Assembly: GCA_003246625.1 (NCBI GenBank)
Contig: QJZR01000012.1
Coordinates: 496,001 to 560,000 of the forward strand
DNA length: 64,000 nt
Direction of reading: 5' to 3'
Source: Alphaproteobacteria bacterium
GTDB lineage: Bacteria; Pseudomonadota; Alphaproteobacteria; Rhodospirillales; Rhodospirillaceae
Shown: one piece after another, positions 50,734 through 60,207 of the stretch
How positions within the stretch are numbered: position 1 is the stretch's first letter
How the letters are laid out: every line of letters starts with the position of its first letter
The notes under the pieces: model-generated
Told to the model about the DNA's origin: nothing
Databases searched by the model: none
What the model saw: only the letters and a program-made list of their open reading frames with translations
Program-made: the position numbers and the translations under genes

Positions 50734-51369
50734 ATGACCGATTTCCTCGTCGACGCGCCGTCCGATCCCGTTGCGCTGCTGGTCCTGGCGCACGGCGCGG
50801 GCGCGCCGATGGACAGCGGCTTCATGGCCGCGATGGCGGCGCGGCTGGCGGCGCGTGGGCTGGCGGTGGCGCGCTTCGAATTTCCCTACATGGCGCGGCG
50901 GCGCGCGGACGGAAGCAAACGTCCCCCCGACCGCATGCCGGTGCTGCTGGCCGCCTTCGCGGCGGCGGCGGCGTCCGCACGGACGCGCTGGCCCGGATTG
51001 CCCCTGCTGATCGGCGGCAAGTCGATGGGCGGCCGCGCGGCGGCGATGGCGGCGGCGGAGACCCACGCCGCCGGAACGATCTGCCTGGGTTATCCCTTCC
51101 ACGCGGCGGGCAAGGCGGCGACGCCGGAACGCCTGTCGCCGCTGACAGCGCCGTCCTGCCCGACGCTGCTGGTGCAGGGCGAACGCGACGCCCTGGGCAA
51201 CGCCGCCGAGGTGGCGGAATACGGCCTCGGCACGGGCGTGGAAATCGCCTGGATCGCCGACGGCGACCACTCGCTGAAACCGCGCCGCGCCTCGGGCCTT
51301 GCCCCTGAGGCGGCGCTCGATCTGGCCGCCGACGCGGCGGCGGCCTTTGCGCGAAAGATTCTGGGATGA
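50734..51369 (+). CDS. Alpha/beta-hydrolase family protein (dienelactone hydrolase/KANL-like)
   Basis: LLVLAHGAGAPMDSGFMAAMAARLAARGLAVARFEFPYMARRR; IGGKSMGGRAAAM. Confidence 0.88.
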   Translation: MTDFLVDAPSDPVALLVLAHGAGAPMDSGFMAAMAARLAARGLAVARFEFPYMARRRADGSKRPPDRMPVLLAAFAAAAASARTRWPGLPLLIGGKSMGGRAAAMAAAETHAAGTICLGYPFHAAGKAATPERLSPLTAPSCPTLLVQGERDALGNAAEVAEYGLGTGVEIAWIADGDHSLKPRRASGLAPEAALDLAADAAAAFARKILG

Positions 51370-51599
51370 GCGACGAGGTGAAGAAACGCTCGGTGACCAT
51401 CGACCGCCACCGCACCAGCATCTCCATCGAGGAACCGTTCTGGCAGGCCCTGCGCGGTATCGCCGAGGAACGCGGCATCAGCCTGCATGCCCTGATCGAG
51501 GACGTCGACCGCGACCGCGGCGACATCGCCGGAAACCTGTCCGGCGCGCTGCGCGTCTTCGTGCTGCGCACGTTGCAGGAAAAACTCGCGGGAAAATGA
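51366..51599 (+). CDS. Ribbon-helix-helix domain-containing protein
   Basis: KKRSVTIDRHRTSISIEEPFWQALRGIAEERGISLHALIEDVDRDRGDIAGNLSGALRVFVLRTLQ. Confidence 0.85.
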   Translation: MSDEVKKRSVTIDRHRTSISIEEPFWQALRGIAEERGISLHALIEDVDRDRGDIAGNLSGALRVFVLRTLQEKLAGK

Positions 51600-51787
51600 A
51601 ACCAGGCCGGGGCTCCGCCCCGGACCCGCCAGGGGACTCGGCCCCCTGGACCCCATTTATTTGTTTTTACGCGCAGCGCGATAGAACCATCACGCGGCGT
51701 GACGATCGATTGCCGCTAACGCGGCGGAAAACTATTGGGATCAAAGGGTCCGCGACCCTTTGCGGGGGCGGGCGGCGCCCGCGCGTT
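51600..51787. repeat. Modular intergenic repeat, copy F (type II - core - inverted type II)
   Basis: AACCAGGCCGGGGCTCCGCCCCGGACCCGCCAGGGGACTCGGCCCCCTGGACCCCATTT...GTTTTTACGCGCAGCGCGATAGAACCATCACGCGGCGTGACGATCGATTGCCGCTAACGCGGCGGAAAAC...GGGATCAAAGGGTCCGCGACCCTTTGCGGGGGCGGGCGGCGCCCGCGCG; abuts stop codons on both sides. Confidence 0.87.
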
Positions 51788-51788
51788 T

Positions 51789-54700
51789 TTACTTCGCTGG
51801 AATCGACTGCAAGGTCTCGCGCAGCACGTCCTTCAGCTTGACCTTGGCGGGGGGCGGCGGTTCGTCGCCCGTCGGCGCGGCGGTATTCTTCTTCGACAGG
51901 CCCTTGAGGAAGCGGCTCAGCCCCTTCTGGATCATGTAGCCCTGGAATTCCCCGGAATCGAAGATGACGCGGGGGGATTCCCACATCCCTTGCAATTTGA
52001 GACCCAGCGGCGGCGCCTCCTTGAGGCTGGCCAGGGCGAAGCGGACGTCGGCGTTGATCCGCCGCGCCGCCAGGTCGGCGGTGCCGACGGCGGAACCCAG
52101 GCCGGAGGGCGCGACCATCTTAAGGTCGTCGCTTTTCAGCACGCCGCCCGCCACCGCGAAATGCCCGGAAAGGGAGGAAAACGCGGTCCGCCCTCGCCCC
52201 CCGGCCTCGACCGCAGAAACCAGATCCTGCAAGGATTTGACCTTGCCCAGACGGTCGTTGACCGCGCCGAGGTCGACCCCGGCGAAGGAGCCGTCGCGCA
52301 CCGAAACCTCGCCCTTGCCGTCAAGGCCGCGCAACAGGGTATTGACGTCGCCGCCCGTGCTTTCCCCGGCGGCGGAAAGGTCGAAGCGTCCGGCCAGGGG
52401 CGCGTTGCCCGCGAACAGCGGCGACTTCGCGTCCACCGCGATGTCCTTGGCGCGCACCGTCGCCGTCAGCTTCGGCAGGGCGGTCAGGTCGGCGCGGCCC
52501 GATGCCTCGGCGTTGCCGCCAAGCAGGCGGGCGGCCAGGCGTTCGACGCTCAGCACGCCGTTTTCCAGACGCGCCTTCGCCGCCACCGCCTCGGCGGACA
52601 GGGTGGGCCCGACCACCGCGTCGAAGGCGGCATCCAGGCTGCCGTCGAAACCGCGCAGGGCGGTCCACCAGGCGGCGGGCGCGGAGGTGGCGGGGGTATC
52701 GGCGGAAACCGCGGAGGCGGACGGCGCGGCGGCGCGGCGGTCGGCGGTCCGGCGCTCGGCGGCGCGCAACGGCGCGAACAGCGGCAACAGATTGCCCTTC
52801 AGCCGGGCGTCGAGGCGCGGGCGCGGTCCGTCGGTCTTCGCCGTCAACTCGCCGGTCAGGGCGATGTCGCCCGCCGTCGCGGTAAGGGCCGGAATCGCAT
52901 AGCCATGGGTGTCGCCGTTCAGCGGCACATAGATCTCCACCGTCCCCTTGCGGGCGAGTTCGGGGGCGACCTCGGCACCGAAGGCGGCGGCCAAGGCCCC
53001 CAGGGTGGGCGCCGACAGGGTGACGTCGCCGTCGCCGACCGGCGCCATGCGCACCGCGTCGAACCGTCCGCCCAGGGTGAAGCGCACGTCGGCGACCGCC
53101 GCCGAGGCCTCGGCCTGCAAGTCGGCCAGCGGCCCGTCCGCCGACAGGGTGGCGGTCAGCGCCCGCCAATCCCGGACAAAACCGGGCAGGGAAACCGGCA
53201 AAAGCCCGAGCAGCCGGTCGGCGCGCGGGGTGGCGACGACGGCCTTGAGCGCGTCGACGCGGGGCGCGCCCTCGCCTTTCGCGGCGATGCGGCCCGAGGC
53301 GGACAGCTTGCCCTCGCCGCCGATGTCCGCCTGCAGGGCGGAAACCTCCAGCACCCCGGACTGCCAGCGCCCGCGCGCGGCGAAACGGTCCAACGGCTGG
53401 CTGCCCACGGTCAGGCGCCCGACCCTGAGGTCGAGGTTGGCGTCGAAACGCTCCCACAACGGCAACGCGGGTTCCCGCGCGGCGGCGGGCGCGGCGGGCT
53501 GATCCGCCGGGGCGGCGGCGGGGACCGGCCGCGCGGCGTCCGGCGCCGCCGCGGCGGCGGCCTCGGCGCGATAGGCGTCCAGGTTGAGCTGGTCGACGGT
53601 CAGCGACAGGCCGAAGGCCGGCTTGTCGCCCCAACGCAGGTCGAGCGCCCCCTTGCCGTGCGCGGCATCCAGCAGCAGGTCGGCGTCGCGGACACGGATC
53701 ATCCCGTCGGGGGTGACGCCGACGGTGGCGGTCACCGCCGCCCGGCGCAGGCGGTCGGCTGGCACCGTGCCGGTTCCCACGCCCAGCCATTCCAGCAGAC
53801 CGCGCAGGTTGGAAGCGCCCGCCTGCACGGAAAGATCGACGTTACGCTTGGCGGGGTCGCTGCCGACGAAGCCGAAGACGCGCACCTGCGCCGCCCCCGG
53901 CAAGTCGGCGGAAAGGCCCTGGATTACCATGTCGCCACGGCTGAAGGACACCTGGCAGGAGGCCGCCTGAATCGCCTGACCGCGCCAGACCACCGCGTCC
54001 GCGCCGAGGGAAAGGTCGAGATCGAGGCCGCGCGGCGGGGAATACCCCAGGGCGGCGGCCAGCGAGGGCGCGGCGTCCGTCTCCGCGACGGCGGTGGAGA
54101 CCAGGGCCGGCGTCGGCACGCCGCTTCGCGCGGCGCGCGGCGGCGCGGCGAAGGCGTCGAGGTCGACGCGGCGGGATTTGATCTCGGCGGAGAACTTGGG
54201 GCGCGCCCCGTCCATCGACCAGGACAGCTTGGCGGTGCCGTCCACCGGCCCGACGCGCAACGCCCCCTCGGTGAGGTCGCCGCCGACGGCGGTCAGGCGT
54301 ATCTGGCCCGCCAGCGATACCGGCCTGCCCGCCAGTTCCGGCACGGCGACGCCCGCCCGCTTCGCCAACTGGGCGGCGTCGGCGGCGGTGAGCTCGGCGG
54401 CGGCCTTCAGCACCGGCCCCTCGTCGGTGGCGCGCAGCAGCAACCCGTCGAGGTGCAGGCGCGCCGGTTCGACGCCGAGGTCGAGGCGCAGGGTGACGGC
54501 GCGGTTGGTCTGAATCTGGCCGACGTTGCCCGAAAGCGTCACCGGCTGCCCGGCGACGCGGGCGCGGGCGTCCACCTGGAACGGGCCGGTCGCCGCCTGC
54601 GCGTCCACCCGCGCCTCGATCTTTTCGGCGGTCAACGTCTTGTCGCCGTTGGCGTCGCGATAGGAAATCCGGCCGTCGCGCACCGTCACCCGGTTGAAGG

Positions 54701-55202
54701 CGACCAAGGCGGCGACCTCGGCGGCGGCCGAGGCGGCGGGGGGCAACACCGGGGCGGCGGCGGCCACCGGGGAAGAGGCGGGCGCGGCGGCGGGACGCGG
54801 CGGCAACTGACCGGGCGCCACGAAATTCCAGTTGCCGCGTCCGGCGCGGCGTTCCAGCAGCAGCACCGGGGAATCGAGTTCGAGGGCGGCGACCGTCAAC
54901 TCGCCGCGCAGCAACGCCCACGGCGACACCGTGGCGGTGACCTTCCGCACCTCCAGCATCCAGGGCTCGGAGCTGTCCGGCCAGTTGGCGAGCCGCACGC
55001 CGTCGGCTTCCAGGCGGGGGGTGGGGAAAAACGAAAAGCCAAGGTCGCCCGCGACCGTCAGTTCGCGCCCCGTGGCCTCGTAGACGGCGCGGGAGATGCG
55101 CCGCTTCACGGTGTCCTTGTCGATCAGCAGGGCGGGCAGCACCGCCACGGCAAGCAGCAGCAGAAGGACGGCGACCGCCCCATGGCGCAACGTTTTCCTC
55201 AC
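51789..55202 (-). CDS. AsmA family protein
   Basis: About 1137 aa; GTG start VRKTLRHGAVAVLLLLLAVAVLPALLIDKDTVKRRISRAVYEATGRELTVAGDLGFSFFPTPRLEADGVRLAN; AsmA C-terminal region. Confidence 0.92.
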   Translation of the reverse strand: MRKTLRHGAVAVLLLLLAVAVLPALLIDKDTVKRRISRAVYEATGRELTVAGDLGFSFFPTPRLEADGVRLANWPDSSEPWMLEVRKVTATVSPWALLRGELTVAALELDSPVLLLERRAGRGNWNFVAPGQLPPRPAAAPASSPVAAAAPVLPPAASAAAEVAALVAFNRVTVRDGRISYRDANGDKTLTAEKIEARVDAQAATGPFQVDARARVAGQPVTLSGNVGQIQTNRAVTLRLDLGVEPARLHLDGLLLRATDEGPVLKAAAELTAADAAQLAKRAGVAVPELAGRPVSLAGQIRLTAVGGDLTEGALRVGPVDGTAKLSWSMDGARPKFSAEIKSRRVDLDAFAAPPRAARSGVPTPALVSTAVAETDAAPSLAAALGYSPPRGLDLDLSLGADAVVWRGQAIQAASCQVSFSRGDMVIQGLSADLPGAAQVRVFGFVGSDPAKRNVDLSVQAGASNLRGLLEWLGVGTGTVPADRLRRAAVTATVGVTPDGMIRVRDADLLLDAAHGKGALDLRWGDKPAFGLSLTVDQLNLDAYRAEAAAAAAPDAARPVPAAAPADQPAAPAAAREPALPLWERFDANLDLRVGRLTVGSQPLDRFAARGRWQSGVLEVSALQADIGGEGKLSASGRIAAKGEGAPRVDALKAVVATPRADRLLGLLPVSLPGFVRDWRALTATLSADGPLADLQAEASAAVADVRFTLGGRFDAVRMAPVGDGDVTLSAPTLGALAAAFGAEVAPELARKGTVEIYVPLNGDTHGYAIPALTATAGDIALTGELTAKTDGPRPRLDARLKGNLLPLFAPLRAAERRTADRRAAAPSASAVSADTPATSAPAAWWTALRGFDGSLDAAFDAVVGPTLSAEAVAAKARLENGVLSVERLAARLLGGNAEASGRADLTALPKLTATVRAKDIAVDAKSPLFAGNAPLAGRFDLSAAGESTGGDVNTLLRGLDGKGEVSVRDGSFAGVDLGAVNDRLGKVKSLQDLVSAVEAGGRGRTAFSSLSGHFAVAGGVLKSDDLKMVAPSGLGSAVGTADLAARRINADVRFALASLKEAPPLGLKLQGMWESPRVIFDSGEFQGYMIQKGLSRFLKGLSKKNTAAPTGDEPPPPAKVKLKDVLRETLQSIPAK

Positions 55203-55402
55203 GGCGACTTTTCCCCCGGGTCGAGCGTGGACGGCCTTGTCGGCCGTTCGTGTTGTGGCATCCGGCCCGCGCAGCATAGATCAAGGCGCGGCGAGAATGA
55301 ACCTTCCGTAAGCAAAACGCGGAAAAACCCTCGCCGGACCTTGCCGCGGCGGGCGTCTCGCGATAAGTCCATGGAGCAAGCGGCGGCAAGGAAGCTCTTC
55401 AC

Positions 55403-56176
55403 ATGAGTATCTGGGGCAAGATTATCGGCGGCATGGCCGGATTCTCGGTCGGCGGCCCGCTGGGCGCGGTTCTCGGCGCGGCGCTGGGCCACGCGGTGGA
55501 CAAAATGCACGACCGGAGCGGCGAGCCCCCGGTCTGGACCGAAAACCCGCCGCGTTCGGACGAGGAACGCCAGGCCGCCTTCACCCTGGCGGTGATCGTG
55601 CTGGCGGCGAAGATGGCGAAGGCCGACGGCGTGGTCACCCGCGCCGAGATCGACGCCTTCAAACGGCTGTTCCAGATTCCGCGGCAGGACATGAACCAGG
55701 TCGGCCGGATGTTCGACCAGGCGCGGCAGACCGCCGACGGTTTCGAGCCCTACGCGGCGCAAATCGCCGACCTGTTCCGCGACAGCCCGACGGTGCTGGA
55801 GGAACTGCTGCACGCCCTGTTCCAGATCGGCCGCGCCGACGGCGACCTGCACCCCAGCGAGGAAGCCTTCCTTGCCCGGGTGGCCAGCATCTTCGGCTTT
55901 TCCGAAATGCAGTTCGCCGCCATCCGCGCCCGCGCCGCGGCGGGCATGGGCGGAAGCGCCGCCGCCGACGACGACCCCTACGCGGTGCTGGGGGTGGCGC
56001 GCGACGCCTCGGACAAGGAAATCAAGGACGCCTATCGCCGCCTGGTCCGCGAGAACCACCCCGACGTGCTGACCGCCAAGGGCATGCCGCCGGAACTGGT
56101 GGCCAACGCCAACCGCACCCTGGCGGCGATCAACGCCGCCTTCGAAAGCGTCAAACGGGCGCGGGGCCTGAAGTGA
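55403..56176 (+). CDS. djlA: TerB + J-domain co-chaperone DjlA
   Basis: TerB-like DEERQAAFTLAVIVLAAKMAKADGVVTRAEIDAFKRLF; C-terminal J-domain DDPYAVLGVARDASDKEIKDAYRRLVRENHPDVL. Confidence 0.92.
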   Translation: MSIWGKIIGGMAGFSVGGPLGAVLGAALGHAVDKMHDRSGEPPVWTENPPRSDEERQAAFTLAVIVLAAKMAKADGVVTRAEIDAFKRLFQIPRQDMNQVGRMFDQARQTADGFEPYAAQIADLFRDSPTVLEELLHALFQIGRADGDLHPSEEAFLARVASIFGFSEMQFAAIRARAAAGMGGSAAADDDPYAVLGVARDASDKEIKDAYRRLVRENHPDVLTAKGMPPELVANANRTLAAINAAFESVKRARGLK

Positions 56177-57045
56177 ACGACCGCCTGGGACGGCGCGATA
56201 CCCTGCTCGCCACCCTGGTGGTGACCTTCTGGGGGCTCAACTACGTCGCGGTCAAGCTGGGGGTGGCCGAACTGCCGCCCTTGTTGATGACCAGCCTGCG
56301 CTTCGCCATCGTCGCCTGCCTGATCCTGCCCTTCGCATCGATGAAGCGGGAATACGTGAAGCCGTTGTTGCTGCTCTCCTGCACCATGGGCAGCCTGCAC
56401 TTCGGCATGCTGTTCGTCGGCATGGTGCGGGTGGACGCGGCGACCTCGGCGATCGCCCTGCAAACCAGCGTGCCCTTCAGCGTGCTGATCGGCGCCCTGT
56501 TCTTCCGCGAGCGCATCGGCCTCCGGCGCGGCCTGGGGGTGGCCCTCGGCTTCCTCGGCATCGTCGTGCTGGCGGGAGAAACGGGGGAGGTTCACCTGCC
56601 GTCGCTGGCGCTGATCGTCCTCGCCGCTCTTTGCTGGTCGGGTTCCAGCGCGCTGTTCAAGGTGATGCCCGCGATCCCCAGCCTCACCTACATCGGCGGC
56701 ACCGCCGCCTTCGCCGCGCCGCAGACCTTCCTCGCCTCTCTGCTGCTGGAGGATCACCAGATCGCCGCGATGCAGACGGCGTCGCTTTACGGCTGGGGCG
56801 GCGTCGTCTTCACCGCGATCGGCGCCTCGATCATCGGCCACGGGCTGTGGTACGGTCTGGTACAGCGTCACGACCTGTCGCTGGTGGTGCCGTTCACCCT
56901 GCTCGGCCCGGTGATCGGAGTGATCTCCGCCGTGGTGTTCCTGCACGAGCCGATGACCGTGGAAAAACTGGTCGGCGCGGTGCTGACCATGGCGGGCGTC
57001 GCCGCCATCCAGTTCCAGCCGCGCCGCAGACCACAGGGAGGATAA
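56173..57045 (+). CDS. DMT/EamA family transporter
   Basis: 10-TM pattern; FWGLNYVAVKLGVAELPPLLMTSLRF. Confidence 0.92.
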   Translation: MNDRLGRRDTLLATLVVTFWGLNYVAVKLGVAELPPLLMTSLRFAIVACLILPFASMKREYVKPLLLLSCTMGSLHFGMLFVGMVRVDAATSAIALQTSVPFSVLIGALFFRERIGLRRGLGVALGFLGIVVLAGETGEVHLPSLALIVLAALCWSGSSALFKVMPAIPSLTYIGGTAAFAAPQTFLASLLLEDHQIAAMQTASLYGWGGVVFTAIGASIIGHGLWYGLVQRHDLSLVVPFTLLGPVIGVISAVVFLHEPMTVEKLVGAVLTMAGVAAIQFQPRRRPQGG

Positions 57046-57049
57046 GCCC

Positions 57050-57751
57050 ATGCCGCTGCCGCCGATCCGTACCGACCGGGTTTCGCCCAACCACGAGCCG
57101 CGCCCGGAAAACACCCCGGTCGACATGCTGGTGCTGCACTATACCGGCATGGAAACCGCCGAGGCGGCGCTGGCCCGCCTGACCGACCCGGCGGCGAAGG
57201 TCGGCGCCCACTATCTGATCGACGAGGACGGCACCGTCTTCGCCCTGGTGGCGGAGGACCGCCGCGCCTGGCATGCCGGGGTCTCCCGCTGGCGCGGCGA
57301 AACCGACGTCAATGGCCGCTCGATCGGCATCGAACTGGTCAACCCGGGGCACGAGTTCGGCTATCGCGACTTCCCCGCGCGGCAGATCGACGCGCTTTGC
57401 GACCTGTGCCGCGGCATCCTGGCCCGCCACCCGATCCCGCCGCGCAACGTCGTCGCCCATTCCGACGTCGCCCCCAGCCGCAAGCAGGACCCGGGCGAAC
57501 GCTTCCCCTGGCCGGTTCTCGCCCGACTGCGCATCGGCCTTGCGCCCGCGCCCGCGCCAGTGCCGCACTGGGGCCTAGCCTGGACCGCCCCGGCGCTGGC
57601 CCGCTTCGGCTATGACACCGGCGACGTGCACGCCGCGCTCTCCGCCTTTCAGCGGCATTTCCGGCCGAAGCGGGTGGACGGCCTGCCCGACCGCGAAAGC
57701 GCGGAAATCCTGGCCGGGCTGTTGAAGGCGGCGGGCGAGGACGCGGCGTAG
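57050..57751 (+). CDS. N-acetylmuramoyl-L-alanine amidase (Amidase_2, AmiD/AmpD-like)
   Basis: MLVLHYTGMETAEAALARLTDPAAKVGAHYLIDEDGTVFALVAEDRRAWHAG; VVAHSDVAPSRKQDPGERFPW. Confidence 0.93.
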   Translation: MPLPPIRTDRVSPNHEPRPENTPVDMLVLHYTGMETAEAALARLTDPAAKVGAHYLIDEDGTVFALVAEDRRAWHAGVSRWRGETDVNGRSIGIELVNPGHEFGYRDFPARQIDALCDLCRGILARHPIPPRNVVAHSDVAPSRKQDPGERFPWPVLARLRIGLAPAPAPVPHWGLAWTAPALARFGYDTGDVHAALSAFQRHFRPKRVDGLPDRESAEILAGLLKAAGEDAA

Positions 57752-57795
57752 TTTCCGTTTACTTCTCCCCCCCTCCCCCCTTATCATCCGCCCGC

Positions 57796-58182
<387 letters not shown>

Positions 58183-58265
58183 CAAATCCCCCCGCATTGA
58201 AGGCGAACGGAAAGTCGTGGCAAGATGCCGGATGCCATCGGCGGGCGTGCGCCGGGAGAACGATC

Positions 58266-58901
58266 ATGGCGGCATGGATACGGTCGGCGGCGGTTCTGGG
58301 CATCGCCCTTTGCCTGGCGGCGGGAAACGCGGCGGCGGAAAAGAAACCGGTTCTGCCCTCCTCGCCGCAAGAGGTGGCGGACCGGCTGCTGCGCATGAAC
58401 ATGGCGGACGGCTGGCCCCGCCATGAGGTCGTGGATATCCTCGACGGCATCATGAAAAAGCGCTTTTCCTGCCTGCGCAGCAACGCCACCGGCAACCGCG
58501 ACCGGTGGTGGACGCTTTATGACGACGTCTCGATTCTGGCGCTCGACATGGGCGGACCGCGTAAATTCGTCGAGGTTGAAGGCCGCTATGTCATCGGTTG
58601 GTCCTGCCGCACCCATTCCTGCGACGAAAAGGGCCTGAGCGTCTTCGATAAGGCGCGCAACGACTTCGTCTTCGCGATCAACCACTACATACGCTGGGAC
58701 GCCAAAACGGTAACCTGGGCGGAGAATAGGGATATCGGCATGATCTCCATCTTCGTGCCGCCGAACTATCCCCGAACGGAGTGGGAAGGTCTGAAGAAAG
58801 TCGCGCGCAAATGGGGGGCCGACCAACACGATGGTGTCCCGCCTCCCATTCAGGTCTACACCGTGGACTGCCGGGTGCCGAAAAGCCTACCGGGGCGGTA
58901 A
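58266..58901 (+). CDS. Exported protein with Ivy-like lysozyme-inhibitor motif (candidate immunity protein)
   Basis: Signal peptide MAAWIRSAAVLGIALCLAAGNAAAEKK; FVEVEGRYVIGWSCRTHSCDEKGLSVFDKARNDFVFAI resembles E. coli Ivy TVTLGDETYQVMSACKPHDCGSQRIAVMWSEKSNQMTGLF (recalled). Confidence 0.7.
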   Translation: MAAWIRSAAVLGIALCLAAGNAAAEKKPVLPSSPQEVADRLLRMNMADGWPRHEVVDILDGIMKKRFSCLRSNATGNRDRWWTLYDDVSILALDMGGPRKFVEVEGRYVIGWSCRTHSCDEKGLSVFDKARNDFVFAINHYIRWDAKTVTWAENRDIGMISIFVPPNYPRTEWEGLKKVARKWGADQHDGVPPPIQVYTVDCRVPKSLPGR

Positions 58902-59270
58902 CAGCGGGCGCAGGTAATCGGCTTCGGCCTCCCTGCGGGGTTTGTGATTGTCCTTGAAGTTCCGCAGTTCGGCGTCCATCGCCGTCCAGTCGCGATCGGT
59001 CAGCGTCTTCCAAAAGCGGGGGGTGGCTTTTTCCAGGCCCGGGCCGTACTGCATGGCGACGCTGAAGGCGACCGTCTTCGCCTCCTTCGGCAGGTCGGCG
59101 AGCATCCCCGCCTGTCCGTCGCCCGCCGTGTCGCGGCGATACCCCACAAGGTCCAGCGCGTCGCGGGTGCGCCGTCCGTCCTCCGCCCGCGGCGGCGTGT
59201 CGCCGCCCACGGCGGAACCGACGCCGAACGACGACTGCGTCCAATCGGAAATGGAATCGAACAGCGGCAT
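58887..59270 (-). CDS. Small protein resembling C-terminal lobe of pesticin-type muramidase
   Basis: LPKEAKTVAFSVAMQYGPGLEKATPRFWKTLTDRDWTAMDAELRNFKDNHKPRREAEADYLRPLL; RBS GGGAGG before MPLFDSISDW; TTGACA upstream. N-terminal catalytic part not present. Confidence 0.65.
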   Translation of the reverse strand: MPLFDSISDWTQSSFGVGSAVGGDTPPRAEDGRRTRDALDLVGYRRDTAGDGQAGMLADLPKEAKTVAFSVAMQYGPGLEKATPRFWKTLTDRDWTAMDAELRNFKDNHKPRREAEADYLRPLLPPR

Positions 59271-59638
59271 CGCGGCCTCCCACAGAGATGACGATTTCCG
59301 ATATTTATGGTCCATAATAACGATTATTGTCAAATTAAATTACGACTACCGTCTACCCTTGTTGCCTCGCCACTCTCAAGGCGTCCTCCGACTCCGGGCG
59401 ATTTGCCGTGCCGGAAGACCAGGCACAAATAGAACATAACGAGAACGCAGTCGAAGCCGCGTGATCGCCGTCACAGCCATGAAAACCCGGGCGAGTGCGG
59501 GGGGATTTTTCCCGTATTGAGCAAAATCGTGGATTCCGAAAGCCTTACGGGAAGCTCCCGAGAAACCGCGCAAACTCTAGGAAAAACTTGAGGTTATTCG
59601 GCAGCTTTTGGCGGCTAGCGGCATTGACTGGCAAGAAA

Positions 59639-59663
59639 TCCCATGTTAACCCATGAATACCCA
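59639..59663 (-). promoter_or_regulatory. MraZ binding boxes (three TGGG repeats, 10-bp period)
   Basis: Reverse strand TGGGTATTCA TGGGTTAACA TGGGAT immediately upstream of mraZ. Confidence 0.75.
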
Positions 59664-59724
59664 CGGAAGAGACGTTTCCGGGGCGGCGCCGGACGCGGCG
59701 CTGGATCAGAAAGGTGCAGGCGCC

Positions 59725-60207
59725 ATGGCGGATCTGGCGAAGGCCAAGGCCTTCATTTCGACCACGACCGTGAAAGTCGACAGCAAGGGACGGGTCTCCG
59801 TCCCTGCGGTGCTGCGCAATCTTCTGATCGAAAAGGGCATGCAGGAAGTCGTCGCCTTTCCGAACTTCAAGCTGCCCTGCATCGAATGCTGCGATTGGGA
59901 CCGCATCAACGCGATGACCGACGCGGCCGACGACATGGACGTGTTCTCCGACGAAGCCGACGACATCGCCAGCCTGGTCTTCGCCTCCGCCCAGCCCCTG
60001 CCGTGGGACACCACCGGACGGATCAGCCTTCCCGAGCATTTCCTCTCTCACGCCGGCATCGCCGACGCGGCGGTGTTCGTCGGCAAGGGCCGCACCTTCC
60101 AGATCTGGCGGCCCGAGGACTTCCACGCCCATCAGGCCGAACAGCTGCGCCGCGCCCGCGAAAAGGGCCTGTCGCTGACCCTGCGCCGCAAGGCGGAGGA
60201 CGCATGA
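59725..60207 (+). CDS. mraZ: Transcriptional regulator MraZ
   Basis: MADLAKAKAFISTTTVKVDSKGRVSVPAVLRNLL; AbrB/MraZ fold; start 59725 preferred (ATG 59653 lies within the operator). Confidence 0.9.
   Translation: MADLAKAKAFISTTTVKVDSKGRVSVPAVLRNLLIEKGMQEVVAFPNFKLPCIECCDWDRINAMTDAADDMDVFSDEADDIASLVFASAQPLPWDTTGRISLPEHFLSHAGIADAAVFVGKGRTFQIWRPEDFHAHQAEQLRRAREKGLSLTLRRKAEDA

Noticed and set aside
51735-55406. 1223-aa forward ORF
   Set aside because: Antisense to asmA; begins with the repeat-derived peptide MGSKGPRPFAG.
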